Source: a virus. From it: DNA of 64,000 bases. The stretch spans positions 1 to 64,000 of IMG/VR virus record IMGVR_UViG_3300042564_002302; one strand, given 5' to 3'. The position numbers were made by a program, and so were the translations under genes. How positions within the stretch are numbered: position 1 is the first letter of the stretch; each line of letters begins with the position of its first letter. The notes beneath the pieces are model-generated. The model had not been told where the DNA came from and ran no database searches. It saw only the letters and a list, made by a program, of their open reading frames with translations. Below, in pieces: positions 44,842-55,185 of the stretch.

Positions 44842-47800
44842 ATGGCAGAAATTCTAAATACAGAATTTAAAGCGACGGCAGATTTTGGTCAGTTAATTTC
44901 AGAGGCCAATCGTGCCGTTGCTGCTCTTTCTAAACTCAGAAACGAATCATCAAAAGGCAATATGAATATTGCTGCAGATTTTGCTGCAGCCAACAATCAA
45001 TTTAGACAGGCAGTTACATCAACTGGATTATTTACAGCATCCATGGTTGATGTTACCAGTAATACACAAAAGTTTGGAAAGTCTTTAGATCAAGGTAAGT
45101 TGAAACTAAAAGACTACTTTACAACTTGGCGTGATTATAGCAGAGGAACTGCTGGAGATATTAGAAAGCTTGCACAAGAGCAAGTTAGAATGCAACAGTC
45201 TGTTGTCCAGAGTCTTGGAAGAGACATGTCTGGTGCTTCAAAGGCAATGGTTATTACCCCTACTGGTATTGATGCAGTAGCGAATGCTGGAAGAATTGCT
45301 TCTCAAGAATTATCTATATATAACAAGGTTCTCAAAGATGGAGCTACGTCACTTATTAACTGGGGTAAGAATACACAGTGGGCTGGACGTCAGCTTACCG
45401 TAGGACTCACAGTACCTCTTACAATATTTGGAAAAGCTGCTGCAGATGCATTTAAGCAAGCAGATATGGAACTAACAAGACTTACAAAGGTTTACGGCGG
45501 AGCAGCTGGATCATCAGCAGAAGAGTTAGCAATGGTAAGAGACAATGTGTCAGCACTTGCTAGAGAGCTAGCACAAAACTATGGTGCTGCTTATAAAGAA
45601 ACTCTAGCTCTTTCAGCAGACATTGCAGCAACAGGTGCTGAAGGTGAAGCGCTTCTAGGTTCTATTGCAGAAACTACAAGACTTTCTACACTCGGTGAAA
45701 TTGATCGTCAAGAAGCTATGAAGGCAACTCTTGCACTTCAAACTGCATTCAACATGAATACAAAAGAGCTCTCTGAATCAATTAACTTTCTTAACGCAGT
45801 TGAAAACCAAACATCAACAACACTTTCAGATTTAGTTGAAGCAATTCCAAAAGCTGGCCCAGTCATTAGAGGTCTTGGTGGAGACATTGAAGATCTAGCG
45901 CTTCTTATAACAGCGATGAAGGAAGGTGGAATCGGAGCAGCAGAAGGTGCTAACGCACTAAAGTCAGGACTTGGTTCCCTTATTAATCCATCTAAAGCAG
46001 CATCACAGTATATGGCTGGATTTGGTATAAGCCTACAAGGTATTGTTGATAGCAATGCTGGTGACCTTATGGGAACAATTATGGATTTCAAGAAAGCGCT
46101 TGATACCTTAGATCCACTAGCAAAGCAGAAAGCAATCGAATCAATTTTTGGTAAGTATCAGTTTGCAAGAATCGGTGCACTGTTCGATAACATTGGTGAG
46201 CAAGGTAGCCAGACATTACAGGTAATGGATCTCATGAAATTATCTGCTACAGACCTAGGAACAATTGCTGATCGAGAATTAAAACTTCTAACAGAGTCTG
46301 CATCAGGTAGATACAGAAGAGCACTTGAAACATTTAAGGCATCCATATCACAAATTGGTGAGCCATTCTTAAAGGTAGCCGCAGGCCTTCTGGATGTTGG
46401 ATCTAAATTAATTAATATCTTTAATAGCCTTCCAAAGCCAATCAAGGCATTTGCTGCAGGGCTTGGAGTTATAACAGCAGTAATTGGACCAATGATTATG
46501 TTGGCTGGTGTATTTGCTAACTTCCTTGGATATGTTGTCAAGGGTATAGCAATGCTTACCAAGTTTGGTAATAAAGCAGAGTCATTTAAATTAGTAACAA
46601 CTGCCACAGTTGCAGCAGATCAAGTGGCAGACGCCTACACATCTTCATTATATAATCAAGAACAGGCTGCAAGCATTCTTAGAGCCGAATTAGAGCGTTT
46701 GGCAATGGCATATAGGGATATAGCTACTGCAGCCTCTATGCCCCCTCCAGGGGCTCCTGGTGGCGGAATTAGAGGTCCTGGTGGACCAGATAATAACGGC
46801 GGTGGGGGAACTCCTCCAATTATGGTTCCAACATCAACTGCCCCAGAGTTCCAAGACCTTACTGGAACTGTTGAGTCAATTAAGAATGACCCAGCAAAAG
46901 CAAAGTCAATGGAAGTATTTAGTAAGAGAATTAAGGCCTTAGAAGCAGAAGGTCTAAGTACAGCCAGAGCACAGACTGTAGCAATGGCCGAAGTTCAAGA
47001 CATGCTTATGGTTAGCACAGCAGGTGGAAATGCAACTGGATTTGCTACGGCAGTTCAGGGCGGATTTGCTGGATTTGAAAATGGAGTAGTTGGTGGATAT
47101 GGTGGAGACAGAATTGATCTTACATCTGCAAATGCTATGGATGCTCCAAATATTGCACATACAGACCCTGCTGGAAAAAGAAAGGGTGTTCAAACTCTTG
47201 CTCCAACAGTTCAATCAAAAGGTGCAAACGAAGCTTCAAAGAAGTTAAAGGCAGACCCATTTGAATACAATGGAAGAACTTATGATGCTGGACAATTAAG
47301 TATTTATACACCAGAAGAAATTGTAACAATGGGAGGCCAGGGAGTATATATGGGCTCTGGTGTATCTGGTGCATATAAAGCTGCCCCTCAATTTGATGTT
47401 GGAGAGACAGCAATAAGCAAGAAGAAAACTAAGATTGGTAAGCAGGTTGCACTGTTTAAAGAGAGATTTGTTGGTAGAGGATCAGAGCTATCTGCTACAA
47501 CTCCAGTTCCAGTTGCAATGCCAGCACCACAAACACCAGCTAATAAACGTAGTGCAATTGATGTTTATAATGACCCAAATACAGATCAGGCAACAAAGAA
47601 GTCAATTGATCGAAATAGAAAAAAGCAGGGCATGGCACCTCTAGGTGGAGTTGTAAATACACGTGGACTTGAAAAGGGAATGCGTTCTTCTTCAAAGTAT
47701 GCGGCACTATTTAATAATAAAATGATGGCATCTGTAGGAACAGTTGGTATGATTACAAGCATGCTTAACTCTATGACAGGAGTTCAGAACAGCTTAGTAA

Positions 47801-50412
47801 ACAACGCCGCTAACTTTGCAATGACACTAGGATATGGTTTGCCAGCAATTAAGTCTATGGGTAAAGGTCTTAAAGAAGGCGTTGGCCTTATGGCTAAGCA
47901 GGGTGGGCTTATGGGTAAAGTCGGTAAGGGTGTTCAGGGTGTAGGTCGTGGACTTATGGCCATGGGTCTTACTGGACCATGGGGAATGGCAGCAATTGCT
48001 GGAGTAGTTGCAATCGGTTTTGCAATTAAGTACATGAATCAAAAGCATCAAGAATATCTTCGCAAGACTAAAGCAGACATTAATGTATCTGATGCAGCAC
48101 TAAAGAAGTTTGGTGGAACAGCGCTAGATGCAACTAAGCCTTTTGAAAAGTTTGTTAAAGATGCACAGGCATTAGGCGAAAGATTAGGAAGCGCAAAGAG
48201 CGGAAAGAAAGACCTACTAGGTCTACCAACTAGAGAAGAGCTAGATGCAATATCTAAAGATGTAGACAAACTATTTGAAGATCAAATAAAGAGATTCAAG
48301 GATATAAAGAGTGGGTCAGAGGCAAATGCTCTAGCAAAGAATCTTAAGGCCACACTTGTTGCACAGGGTGTAGACACTAAGGATGCAGATAAGATTATTA
48401 TGTCAATTCTTGAAAAGGCTGGAAAGACACAATACTCAGTTCCAGTGTTTATGGAAATACAAGGAATTACAAATCAGGCAGACGCCTTAGATAGATTAAA
48501 GCGTGATGCATCTAAGTCATTTAAAGACATACAAGATTCACTTAAGTTAGACACTGGATATATTGATGAAGCTGCAACTGGAAGAGTTCTAGTTCAGATG
48601 GACAACCTTTCAGCAGCAGCAATTGCCTCAGTAAAGGACTTCAAGGATTTGGGTGGAGTAATGAATCTTCTTCCAGAAAATATGAAGAACCTAAGCTTTG
48701 AGCAGCTTAATGCTACTGTTAACGGAAAAGCATTTCTTAAAGAAATGGAAAAGTCAAATAAAGCACTATATGATGCTTTCAAGCAAGCAGGAAGTCTTGG
48801 CAATGCAGTTCAGTTTGCAGCAGCAAACGCTTTGGGATTAACTACAGCTCTTTCTGGTGTAGCTGGACAGCTAGATATTGTTTCTCAGCAGGCACAAGGT
48901 CAACTGACAGATCAGTTTATGGCATCATCTGGTGTTGAGAAATATTATAATGCAGCAATAAAGAAAGAAAATGCTGCAATTGCTAAGATTAGAGAAAGAA
49001 TTGCTGGGCTGGATAAATATACAGAGAATCAAATTAAGGCAATTGAAAAAAGAATTGATGCTGAGAATAAAGCATATGAAGCGCTACAAAAGCAAACAGA
49101 TGAAAGAAAGAGACAGCTTAAGCTGCAACAAGAATCAGAAAATTTTGCATTAACACTTTCTGGTAAAGAGCAGGAGAAGCAGTTTGCGCTATTGACTGGA
49201 AACAGACAAGAAGCTGCAATGATAGGTATTGATATTGAAAAGATGCTTCAGGATAGATCCGTTGATCTAGCCGAGAATGCCTTGGACGAAAAGGCAAAGG
49301 CCGATGAAGAGGCACACAAGAAGAAGCTAGAATTGCTTGATGCAGAAAAAGACAAGATAAAAGAACTTGGCGATGCTGAAAAGGAAAGAATAGCAGCAAC
49401 ACTTAATAAGCAAATTCAAGCCCATGAAAAGGTAATCGAAAACTTAAGAACCCAGATGGCAACTAAGCTACTAGAGGTAAAGAAGCTTATGATGGATGCC
49501 CTTTCTGGTGGAGAAATTGGCAAAGAAGCATGGGATAAGCTTCAGAAGATATTTAAAGATATGGGTGGAGATATGACTGTCTTAAAGACAGGCGTAGGAT
49601 CATTTATTAGTTCTATGACAAAAGACTTTATGAAGTTCTTCTCAGACTCACTGCAGATGATGCTTGGCACAAAATATACGGTTGATCAAGAGACTGGAGA
49701 TATTTATGCTACTAAAAAAGATAAGTCTGGTAAAGCTATTCGTGATAAGAATGGCGCCTTGGTTGCAGATAAGTCTGGAGGTGCCAGAGGAAATATTGGT
49801 GACCTTGGACTTCTGATAGCTGGAGGAAATCCTACTGGAAGCAAGGCTTTCTACTCTGTTCCAAAGAATGCAAAGTTCTCATCTGATTTTGGCGGAACAA
49901 GAGCCTACATGACATTTAGAGATGCACAAGGTATTACCAAAACTGATTCTATTATTGATTTCCCTGGCGGTGCAACAATAGATGAAGATGCCAAAGATAT
50001 GTACGACAAGTATATAGCAGATGGGTACACTTTTGTTGGCTATGGAAATAAAGGACAGTATGCCAATGGCGGACATGCAAAGAAATCTTACATGTCTATG
50101 GGAGCAAGAAAGTTTGCATATAATGGTGCTGCAATGCAAAGAGCATACTACAAGGATGCAAATGCCCAAGCCTACCTTGTAGGAGAAAAGGGTCCAGAGT
50201 TATTTATTCCTGATATGAATGGAAATGTTGTATCAAACAGAAGACTTGTTCAGGCGGTAAGAGATATGAGTGTAACTGGTGGAACTGGATCTAACTATAA
50301 TATTGTTGTTAATGTTACAAATCCTGGTGCAAGCGCAGACCAGATTGCTAATACAATTGCAGGCAGAATGAAGCTTGAGCAAATGAGAGTTGGGGAAAGT
50401 AGGTACGCATAA
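44842..50412 (+). CDS. tail tape measure protein (1856 aa)
   Basis: N-terminal helices (LNTEFKATADFGQLISEANR), two hydrophobic stretches (FAAGLGVITAVIGPMIMLAG and GPWGMAAIAGVVAIGFAIK), a Gly/Pro linker near 46740-46820, a coiled coil around 48960-49500 (NQIKAIEKRIDAENKAYEAL) and the frequent tape-measure tail motif VGEKGPELFIPDMNGN near residue 1780. It sets tail length; at about 1.5 Angstrom per residue this predicts a tail near 280 nm. It overlaps the next gene by 1 base. Confidence 0.92.
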   Translation: MAEILNTEFKATADFGQLISEANRAVAALSKLRNESSKGNMNIAADFAAANNQFRQAVTSTGLFTASMVDVTSNTQKFGKSLDQGKLKLKDYFTTWRDYSRGTAGDIRKLAQEQVRMQQSVVQSLGRDMSGASKAMVITPTGIDAVANAGRIASQELSIYNKVLKDGATSLINWGKNTQWAGRQLTVGLTVPLTIFGKAAADAFKQADMELTRLTKVYGGAAGSSAEELAMVRDNVSALARELAQNYGAAYKETLALSADIAATGAEGEALLGSIAETTRLSTLGEIDRQEAMKATLALQTAFNMNTKELSESINFLNAVENQTSTTLSDLVEAIPKAGPVIRGLGGDIEDLALLITAMKEGGIGAAEGANALKSGLGSLINPSKAASQYMAGFGISLQGIVDSNAGDLMGTIMDFKKALDTLDPLAKQKAIESIFGKYQFARIGALFDNIGEQGSQTLQVMDLMKLSATDLGTIADRELKLLTESASGRYRRALETFKASISQIGEPFLKVAAGLLDVGSKLINIFNSLPKPIKAFAAGLGVITAVIGPMIMLAGVFANFLGYVVKGIAMLTKFGNKAESFKLVTTATVAADQVADAYTSSLYNQEQAASILRAELERLAMAYRDIATAASMPPPGAPGGGIRGPGGPDNNGGGGTPPIMVPTSTAPEFQDLTGTVESIKNDPAKAKSMEVFSKRIKALEAEGLSTARAQTVAMAEVQDMLMVSTAGGNATGFATAVQGGFAGFENGVVGGYGGDRIDLTSANAMDAPNIAHTDPAGKRKGVQTLAPTVQSKGANEASKKLKADPFEYNGRTYDAGQLSIYTPEEIVTMGGQGVYMGSGVSGAYKAAPQFDVGETAISKKKTKIGKQVALFKERFVGRGSELSATTPVPVAMPAPQTPANKRSAIDVYNDPNTDQATKKSIDRNRKKQGMAPLGGVVNTRGLEKGMRSSSKYAALFNNKMMASVGTVGMITSMLNSMTGVQNSLVNNAANFAMTLGYGLPAIKSMGKGLKEGVGLMAKQGGLMGKVGKGVQGVGRGLMAMGLTGPWGMAAIAGVVAIGFAIKYMNQKHQEYLRKTKADINVSDAALKKFGGTALDATKPFEKFVKDAQALGERLGSAKSGKKDLLGLPTREELDAISKDVDKLFEDQIKRFKDIKSGSEANALAKNLKATLVAQGVDTKDADKIIMSILEKAGKTQYSVPVFMEIQGITNQADALDRLKRDASKSFKDIQDSLKLDTGYIDEAATGRVLVQMDNLSAAAIASVKDFKDLGGVMNLLPENMKNLSFEQLNATVNGKAFLKEMEKSNKALYDAFKQAGSLGNAVQFAAANALGLTTALSGVAGQLDIVSQQAQGQLTDQFMASSGVEKYYNAAIKKENAAIAKIRERIAGLDKYTENQIKAIEKRIDAENKAYEALQKQTDERKRQLKLQQESENFALTLSGKEQEKQFALLTGNRQEAAMIGIDIEKMLQDRSVDLAENALDEKAKADEEAHKKKLELLDAEKDKIKELGDAEKERIAATLNKQIQAHEKVIENLRTQMATKLLEVKKLMMDALSGGEIGKEAWDKLQKIFKDMGGDMTVLKTGVGSFISSMTKDFMKFFSDSLQMMLGTKYTVDQETGDIYATKKDKSGKAIRDKNGALVADKSGGARGNIGDLGLLIAGGNPTGSKAFYSVPKNAKFSSDFGGTRAYMTFRDAQGITKTDSIIDFPGGATIDEDAKDMYDKYIADGYTFVGYGNKGQYANGGHAKKSYMSMGARKFAYNGAAMQRAYYKDANAQAYLVGEKGPELFIPDMNGNVVSNRRLVQAVRDMSVTGGTGSNYNIVVNVTNPGASADQIANTIAGRMKLEQMRVGESRYA

Positions 50413-50864
50413 TGGGAACAAATAATAACTTTAACTTAACTTTACCAAAGGGTTCCATCCTTGAAATCGAGGATGGCGGAGTATGGAAAAAAGTTACTGA
50501 GCATAACCGTCGTGAGCTCAGTATAGGAAACACCCGCATAGAAGAAACAAAAAGAATGGCTAACGGGACACTAAGAAAGCATTACGTTGCAGATAAATTG
50601 ACTTTCTCTCTTAGCTGGGACATGGTTCCAGGAAACTCTATCAATGCGGTAGAAGGTAGAAGTAGCGGTGTATGGGCTGTAGATAATCTAAAGACGTTTT
50701 ATTCGTCTGCTGCTGGAAGATCATCATTTAGAATACAAATTAAAAAAGCAGATTTATCCTATGAAGGTCCATACACCGTTATTTTTAAAGAATTCTCTCC
50801 AACAATAGTTAAAAGAGGAATTGACACATACTATAACTTGTCTATAGAACTTGAAGAGGTATAA
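50412..50864 (+). CDS. small tail protein after the tape measure (150 aa)
   Basis: MGTNNNFNLTLPKGSILEIE, KVTEHNRRELSIGNTRIEET, LSWDMVPGNSINAVEGRSSG and a C-terminal FKEFSPTIVKRGIDTYYNLS. Position and beta-rich pattern suggest a distal tail or tube-like protein shorter than normal Dit; role inferred from order. It is coupled to both neighbours. Confidence 0.6.
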   Translation: MGTNNNFNLTLPKGSILEIEDGGVWKKVTEHNRRELSIGNTRIEETKRMANGTLRKHYVADKLTFSLSWDMVPGNSINAVEGRSSGVWAVDNLKTFYSSAAGRSSFRIQIKKADLSYEGPYTVIFKEFSPTIVKRGIDTYYNLSIELEEV

Positions 50865-53800
50865 TGCTAAGTACAACCCCAGCTCTATTAGATATCTTTA
50901 AGAAGAACACATCTATCAAGATTGTTCCCAAAGTCGTGCTTGAAAACAATATGAATTATATGGCTAAAAATATTGTTGTTACAAGTACTAATAAAACTGG
51001 TAACGCAACAGACGCAAACCTTGCAACACTATTTCCAGCCTCATCTGTCATTGAACTATTTAGACCATCAAAGCCTGGAATAAAGTATTCTCTTCAAGAA
51101 GCTTCTAAAGACAAGCTTAGCTCATACACATCAAAGACTACCCCAGCAGCAAGAGTTTATCTTGTAGGAAAGAACTCAAAGTATAAGTATTATGTAGCCA
51201 ATCAAGCTGGATCAATCAACATTAACTATGGCCAGAATATTCAGGCAAATAAATTTGTAATGAAGTTTGAAGTAAACCACACAAGACCAACAGTAAATAT
51301 CCAAGCTGGAACAACAGTTGTATTTAATGGTCAGGTTCCAGAAAGTGGAATTATAGAAAAGTGGTATAACGGAAGTGCTTGGCAAGATACTGATACATCT
51401 GCATCTAACACTAAACAAACATTTATAACACTTTCTTTGACAGCTACTAGCCCTGGGTTTATTGGAATTATTGAAATTTCACCACTACACGTAGTGGACA
51501 TGACCAATGTTGTTTCTGAGTTGTCAATAAAGAAAGATGATTCATCTTCATCAGATTTGCTTCCAGTTGGAATGATCACCTCTAACTCTATGTCTATGAG
51601 TTTGTTTGAAGATAAAACTTATGACGTAGTCCCATTTATAAAGGGCAATGCTATTGATACAACAAAGATTCAAATTGGAGTAAACTCTAAGTTTAAAGTT
51701 TCAGCAGTCGTGGACGACACAAATACAGTACAGCAGGGAATATTCTACGCAGTATCAGTTAACGAAGGCGAGTTTGGCTCATTTTCTGTAGACGCCCTTG
51801 ATGTTGCTAAGCACTTACAAGAAATGAAATGTCCAGAAATTTTAATTGATAATGCACCATTTCAGTCAGTTATATGGAGACTGCTTGACGCAGCTGGCTT
51901 TGTAGACTACGATTTTACAAACTGTCAAAATCAAATTCTTACAGTTAAGTACTGGTGGGGAGATGACAGCAAAACTGTATGGCAAGCTATTCAAGAACTA
52001 TGTAGAGAAACACAAACAGTCGCCTATGTTGACGAATATGGAAAATTAGTATTCTATGACAAGACTTTATTTTATAGTAATGCTAAGTCCGCATCATGGA
52101 CCTTTAGATATGCTGCAGATGGGGACAACAAACCAGATATTATTGGTCTTTCTAAAAAAGAAACACCAACATCAAACAACATTACGGTTAACTACTCAGT
52201 CCCAATGGTTAGCAGCCTTGAAAAAACATCTAATCCAGCATGGGATGAACAATCTCCATCTACTCTATACGCTGCTCCGTTCCAAGGTATTGTCTCAGAA
52301 GGTGGATCAGACTATATAAAGTACTCATTGCAGAATGTATTTTCTACAAGTATTCCAACAAGAATGAATTCTTATGTAATTATTGATCAGGAAGTTATTG
52401 AATATGAAGGCATCGAATTTTCATACCCATCAATTAAAGAGGAAGATGCAGCAGGAGTAGTTCAGACTGTTGCGGCTGGAAAGAAAGTTATTACAAACGA
52501 CAATGACTTTTTAGAAATGAGATCTAGGTACGGCAACACGCTTGTTGAAACTGGCAGATTAAAGATTAAGACCAGAGGCGTATTTGGAACAACATCAGCT
52601 ACACATAACTCAGACCCATCAGCATTTATATCTCCATGGTCAGCAAAACACTATAATCCTACCTCAAGTCCAGTTTATTCTAATGGCGTTACCTGGACTG
52701 TTGCTGAAACAGATGCAAAGTCCTTATTGTCAGGAAAGGGATCTGCTGGAGAAAATCTATCAGCACTGGTTATAAATAAAAATCCAGCTGGCAAGAAGAA
52801 TACATATACTGTTGCCTATAAAGCTATGGCTGGCACATATTCAACCTATACACAATATGGGACAAAGTTTGGATTCAAACTAGAAGAAAACGTATCTGGG
52901 CAAGAAGCAGGTATGATAATTAACTGGGATCCATCAACAAAAAGTGGATACCGTGTAAAGATAGTAAGTACTAAAACTGCAGCATCTGCAGGTACTAATG
53001 AACTTACTATACAAAAAATTGTAGGCGGTGTGCCTACTCAATTTAGCAAACCACTAGCAGTCAATGTATTTGAAAACAGATACTACCCTCTAGAAGTTGT
53101 GCTTGAAAAGCAGTCTGGTAAAAATATAATAACTGCATATGTTGGAGCTGGCAACAAATCAACGTGGGAAGATTCGGTATCACCATTACCAGATTCTGGA
53201 AACATAGCAGTGTATTCTGGATCACAGAGCACAGCGTACTTTGACTATATTTACGCAACCTCCCTTGTATCTGCAAATCCAGACTTCAGTGTTAACAGAA
53301 ATATATCGGCAATCAACCTGCTGTATAGTTTTGGTGGATACAACATGACCAACTTTAAGCAAGAAGCAGCAAGTAAAGATATTTATGAGTTTGGATCTGT
53401 TGCACGAGAGATGTATAAATATGATATTGCGTATTATATTAAACCTTCAATCCCACAGGTGGTTGCATCAACCAATCCCTACGTAGAGGCAATCGGCCTG
53501 AGACTTGGCGCATTTGGCGGAGAGTTCTTTTTGGTAAACACATCTAGCTCTACAGTTGAACTGGCTGGGGATAATGGTATAAAAACAATTGTTGTAGCAA
53601 AGAATATTAATAAGAGCGGACCAATGACAATTGAGAAAAAGCCAACTAGTGGGGACATAAGTCAGTCTATGAAGTTTGAAACATCATGGATACAGACCAA
53701 GGCATCGGCAGAGAGTCTTGCCACATGGCTACAAACACAATGGTCGAAGGCTACAGTAGATGTTGAGATGGAGTGCTTTGGTAATCCACTCTTTCAGATC

Positions 53801-53932
53801 GGAGATATAGTTTCAATTAATTATCCAGACAGAGGTTTTGATGGGTCTGGAAAATACGTTATTAGATCAATTAATCATTCATTCTCTACTGGGCTAAATA
53901 CGTCTCTAGTTCTAAGGTCAATTTTGGTATAA
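50864..53932 (+). CDS. tail hub / baseplate protein with inserted sugar-binding-like domain (1022 aa)
   Basis: A central part (AVSVNEGEFGSFSVDALDVA, LLDAAGFVDYDFTNC, YVDEYGKLVFYDKTLFY) and the C-terminal FGNPLFQIGDIVSINYPDRG and INHSFSTGLNTSLVLRSI match gp27/gp44-like hub proteins, where GD.V.i..P..G..G.Y.i..I.h....G..T.L.LR is diagnostic. Residues about 640-790 resemble an inserted jelly-roll (KFGFKLEENVSGQEAGMIIN). It probably forms the tail tip ring. Confidence 0.75.
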   Translation: MLSTTPALLDIFKKNTSIKIVPKVVLENNMNYMAKNIVVTSTNKTGNATDANLATLFPASSVIELFRPSKPGIKYSLQEASKDKLSSYTSKTTPAARVYLVGKNSKYKYYVANQAGSININYGQNIQANKFVMKFEVNHTRPTVNIQAGTTVVFNGQVPESGIIEKWYNGSAWQDTDTSASNTKQTFITLSLTATSPGFIGIIEISPLHVVDMTNVVSELSIKKDDSSSSDLLPVGMITSNSMSMSLFEDKTYDVVPFIKGNAIDTTKIQIGVNSKFKVSAVVDDTNTVQQGIFYAVSVNEGEFGSFSVDALDVAKHLQEMKCPEILIDNAPFQSVIWRLLDAAGFVDYDFTNCQNQILTVKYWWGDDSKTVWQAIQELCRETQTVAYVDEYGKLVFYDKTLFYSNAKSASWTFRYAADGDNKPDIIGLSKKETPTSNNITVNYSVPMVSSLEKTSNPAWDEQSPSTLYAAPFQGIVSEGGSDYIKYSLQNVFSTSIPTRMNSYVIIDQEVIEYEGIEFSYPSIKEEDAAGVVQTVAAGKKVITNDNDFLEMRSRYGNTLVETGRLKIKTRGVFGTTSATHNSDPSAFISPWSAKHYNPTSSPVYSNGVTWTVAETDAKSLLSGKGSAGENLSALVINKNPAGKKNTYTVAYKAMAGTYSTYTQYGTKFGFKLEENVSGQEAGMIINWDPSTKSGYRVKIVSTKTAASAGTNELTIQKIVGGVPTQFSKPLAVNVFENRYYPLEVVLEKQSGKNIITAYVGAGNKSTWEDSVSPLPDSGNIAVYSGSQSTAYFDYIYATSLVSANPDFSVNRNISAINLLYSFGGYNMTNFKQEAASKDIYEFGSVAREMYKYDIAYYIKPSIPQVVASTNPYVEAIGLRLGAFGGEFFLVNTSSSTVELAGDNGIKTIVVAKNINKSGPMTIEKKPTSGDISQSMKFETSWIQTKASAESLATWLQTQWSKATVDVEMECFGNPLFQIGDIVSINYPDRGFDGSGKYVIRSINHSFSTGLNTSLVLRSILV

Positions 53933-53933
53933 T
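53926..53933 (+). promoter_or_regulatory. extended -10 TGGTATAAT overlapping the hub stop codon
   Basis: TTGG-TATAAT ends 8 bases before the next ATG (53942), so a transcript would have almost no leader. A second TATAAT follows at 53936-53941. Confidence 0.45.
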
Positions 53934-53941
53934 GGTATATA

Positions 53942-54358
53942 ATGGTTAAAAACATAATAACATCGTATGATGTATCAGAAAAAGAACCAATGTTGGCTGA
54001 CGCCAACAATGTTGCCGCACAACTTTTAGCTGCTAAGAATATTCGAGTTGGAGCTACTTCTGAAACACTAGGCTACGCAGTAAGACAGCCTGATGCAGAT
54101 GATACTACGCCAGATGAAGAGTCAGATGACGAGGCCTCTGGAGTTCCAGCCCCAAACATTTCCGATATCTTGGTTAAGAATTCGGCTGGATCTTATGTTC
54201 AGGTTCAGACTGGAGCACAGTATGGCAAGCTATACGTGGACGGAAAGACCAAGAAGGTCGAACTAGATTTTAAAGTTATGATTCCAGACGAGCTATTTCA
54301 GCTTGGAAAGGTATCAGTAGAAATACTATCAAAGAATGAGGTGCTGGCTACATTATGA
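53942..54358 (+). CDS. small tail protein (138 aa)
   Basis: MVKNIITSYDVSEKEPMLAD, an acidic low-complexity stretch (DADDTTPDEESDDEASGVP) and a C-terminal beta part (YGKLYVDGKTKKVELDFKVM). It overlaps the next gene by 4 bases. Function unknown; a tail tip component by position. Confidence 0.55.
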   Translation: MVKNIITSYDVSEKEPMLADANNVAAQLLAAKNIRVGATSETLGYAVRQPDADDTTPDEESDDEASGVPAPNISDILVKNSAGSYVQVQTGAQYGKLYVDGKTKKVELDFKVMIPDELFQLGKVSVEILSKNEVLATL

Positions 54359-55185
54359 TTACATCAATAGGTAAGAGATATATCCTTGACTATTTTGCCA
54401 ATAAAACAGCATCACGAACAAAATATATTGCAGTTGGTATAGGTAGCGATACAGCAAGTGTTAATGATATAAAGCTACATTTTGAGACTGGCAGATACCC
54501 AGTTATATCTACATCATTAGATTATGTTAATAGCCAAATCATCTATAAGGCTCAGTTGCCAGTAGATCTATATGCAAAGATATCAGAGCTTGGCCTGTAT
54601 CAAGATAGTGGTGCAAGTCCAACAATATACGATAGCAATGTTGTTTCATTTTTTGACAATGACGCAGAGTGGACAAATGGGACAATTGCCCCATCAGTTC
54701 AATCCAAGGTTGGAGAAAGCATGTTCTTTGTTCAAACTGGAAATGGATCATCGGTAACCACAGAGAAGACAAGAGACTTTGATTTTAGTGGATACTCTGG
54801 AAATGATAAAATTTCTGTAGCATTCTATCAAGATGCCAACCTATCTAATTTTAGATTGAGATTGCATACAACCAATACAGATTACTATTACTATGACTTT
54901 ACAGCAGAAGCTTCTGCTGGATATTATTTAAAAACTATAAGCATGTCAGATATTATTAATAATACTAATAAGCAGGGTAGCCCAACAACAGACTTTGAAA
55001 AGATATCTATAGTTGTTACCCCAGAGTCTGGCACAGTATCAGTGCTTCAATTAGATGCTCTGAGAATAGACGATATGGACATCTATACATACGATAAGGG
55101 AATTATTAGCAGATCAGTGATTACTCCAGTTACTAAAGAATTTGGTAGAGTTATGGATGTTGAATATCGTATGGAGATGTCATAA
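54355..55185 (+). CDS. tail tip protein (276 aa)
   Basis: ITSIGKRYILDYFANKTASR and YIAVGIGSDTASVNDIKLHF at the N-terminus, then KAQLPVDLYAKISELGLYQD, are typical of a phage tail/baseplate wedge-like N-domain; the rest is a jelly-roll-like region (FRLRLHTTNTDYYYYDFTAE). It overlaps the next start by 1 base. Confidence 0.6.
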   Translation: MITSIGKRYILDYFANKTASRTKYIAVGIGSDTASVNDIKLHFETGRYPVISTSLDYVNSQIIYKAQLPVDLYAKISELGLYQDSGASPTIYDSNVVSFFDNDAEWTNGTIAPSVQSKVGESMFFVQTGNGSSVTTEKTRDFDFSGYSGNDKISVAFYQDANLSNFRLRLHTTNTDYYYYDFTAEASAGYYLKTISMSDIINNTNKQGSPTTDFEKISIVVTPESGTVSVLQLDALRIDDMDIYTYDKGIISRSVITPVTKEFGRVMDVEYRMEMS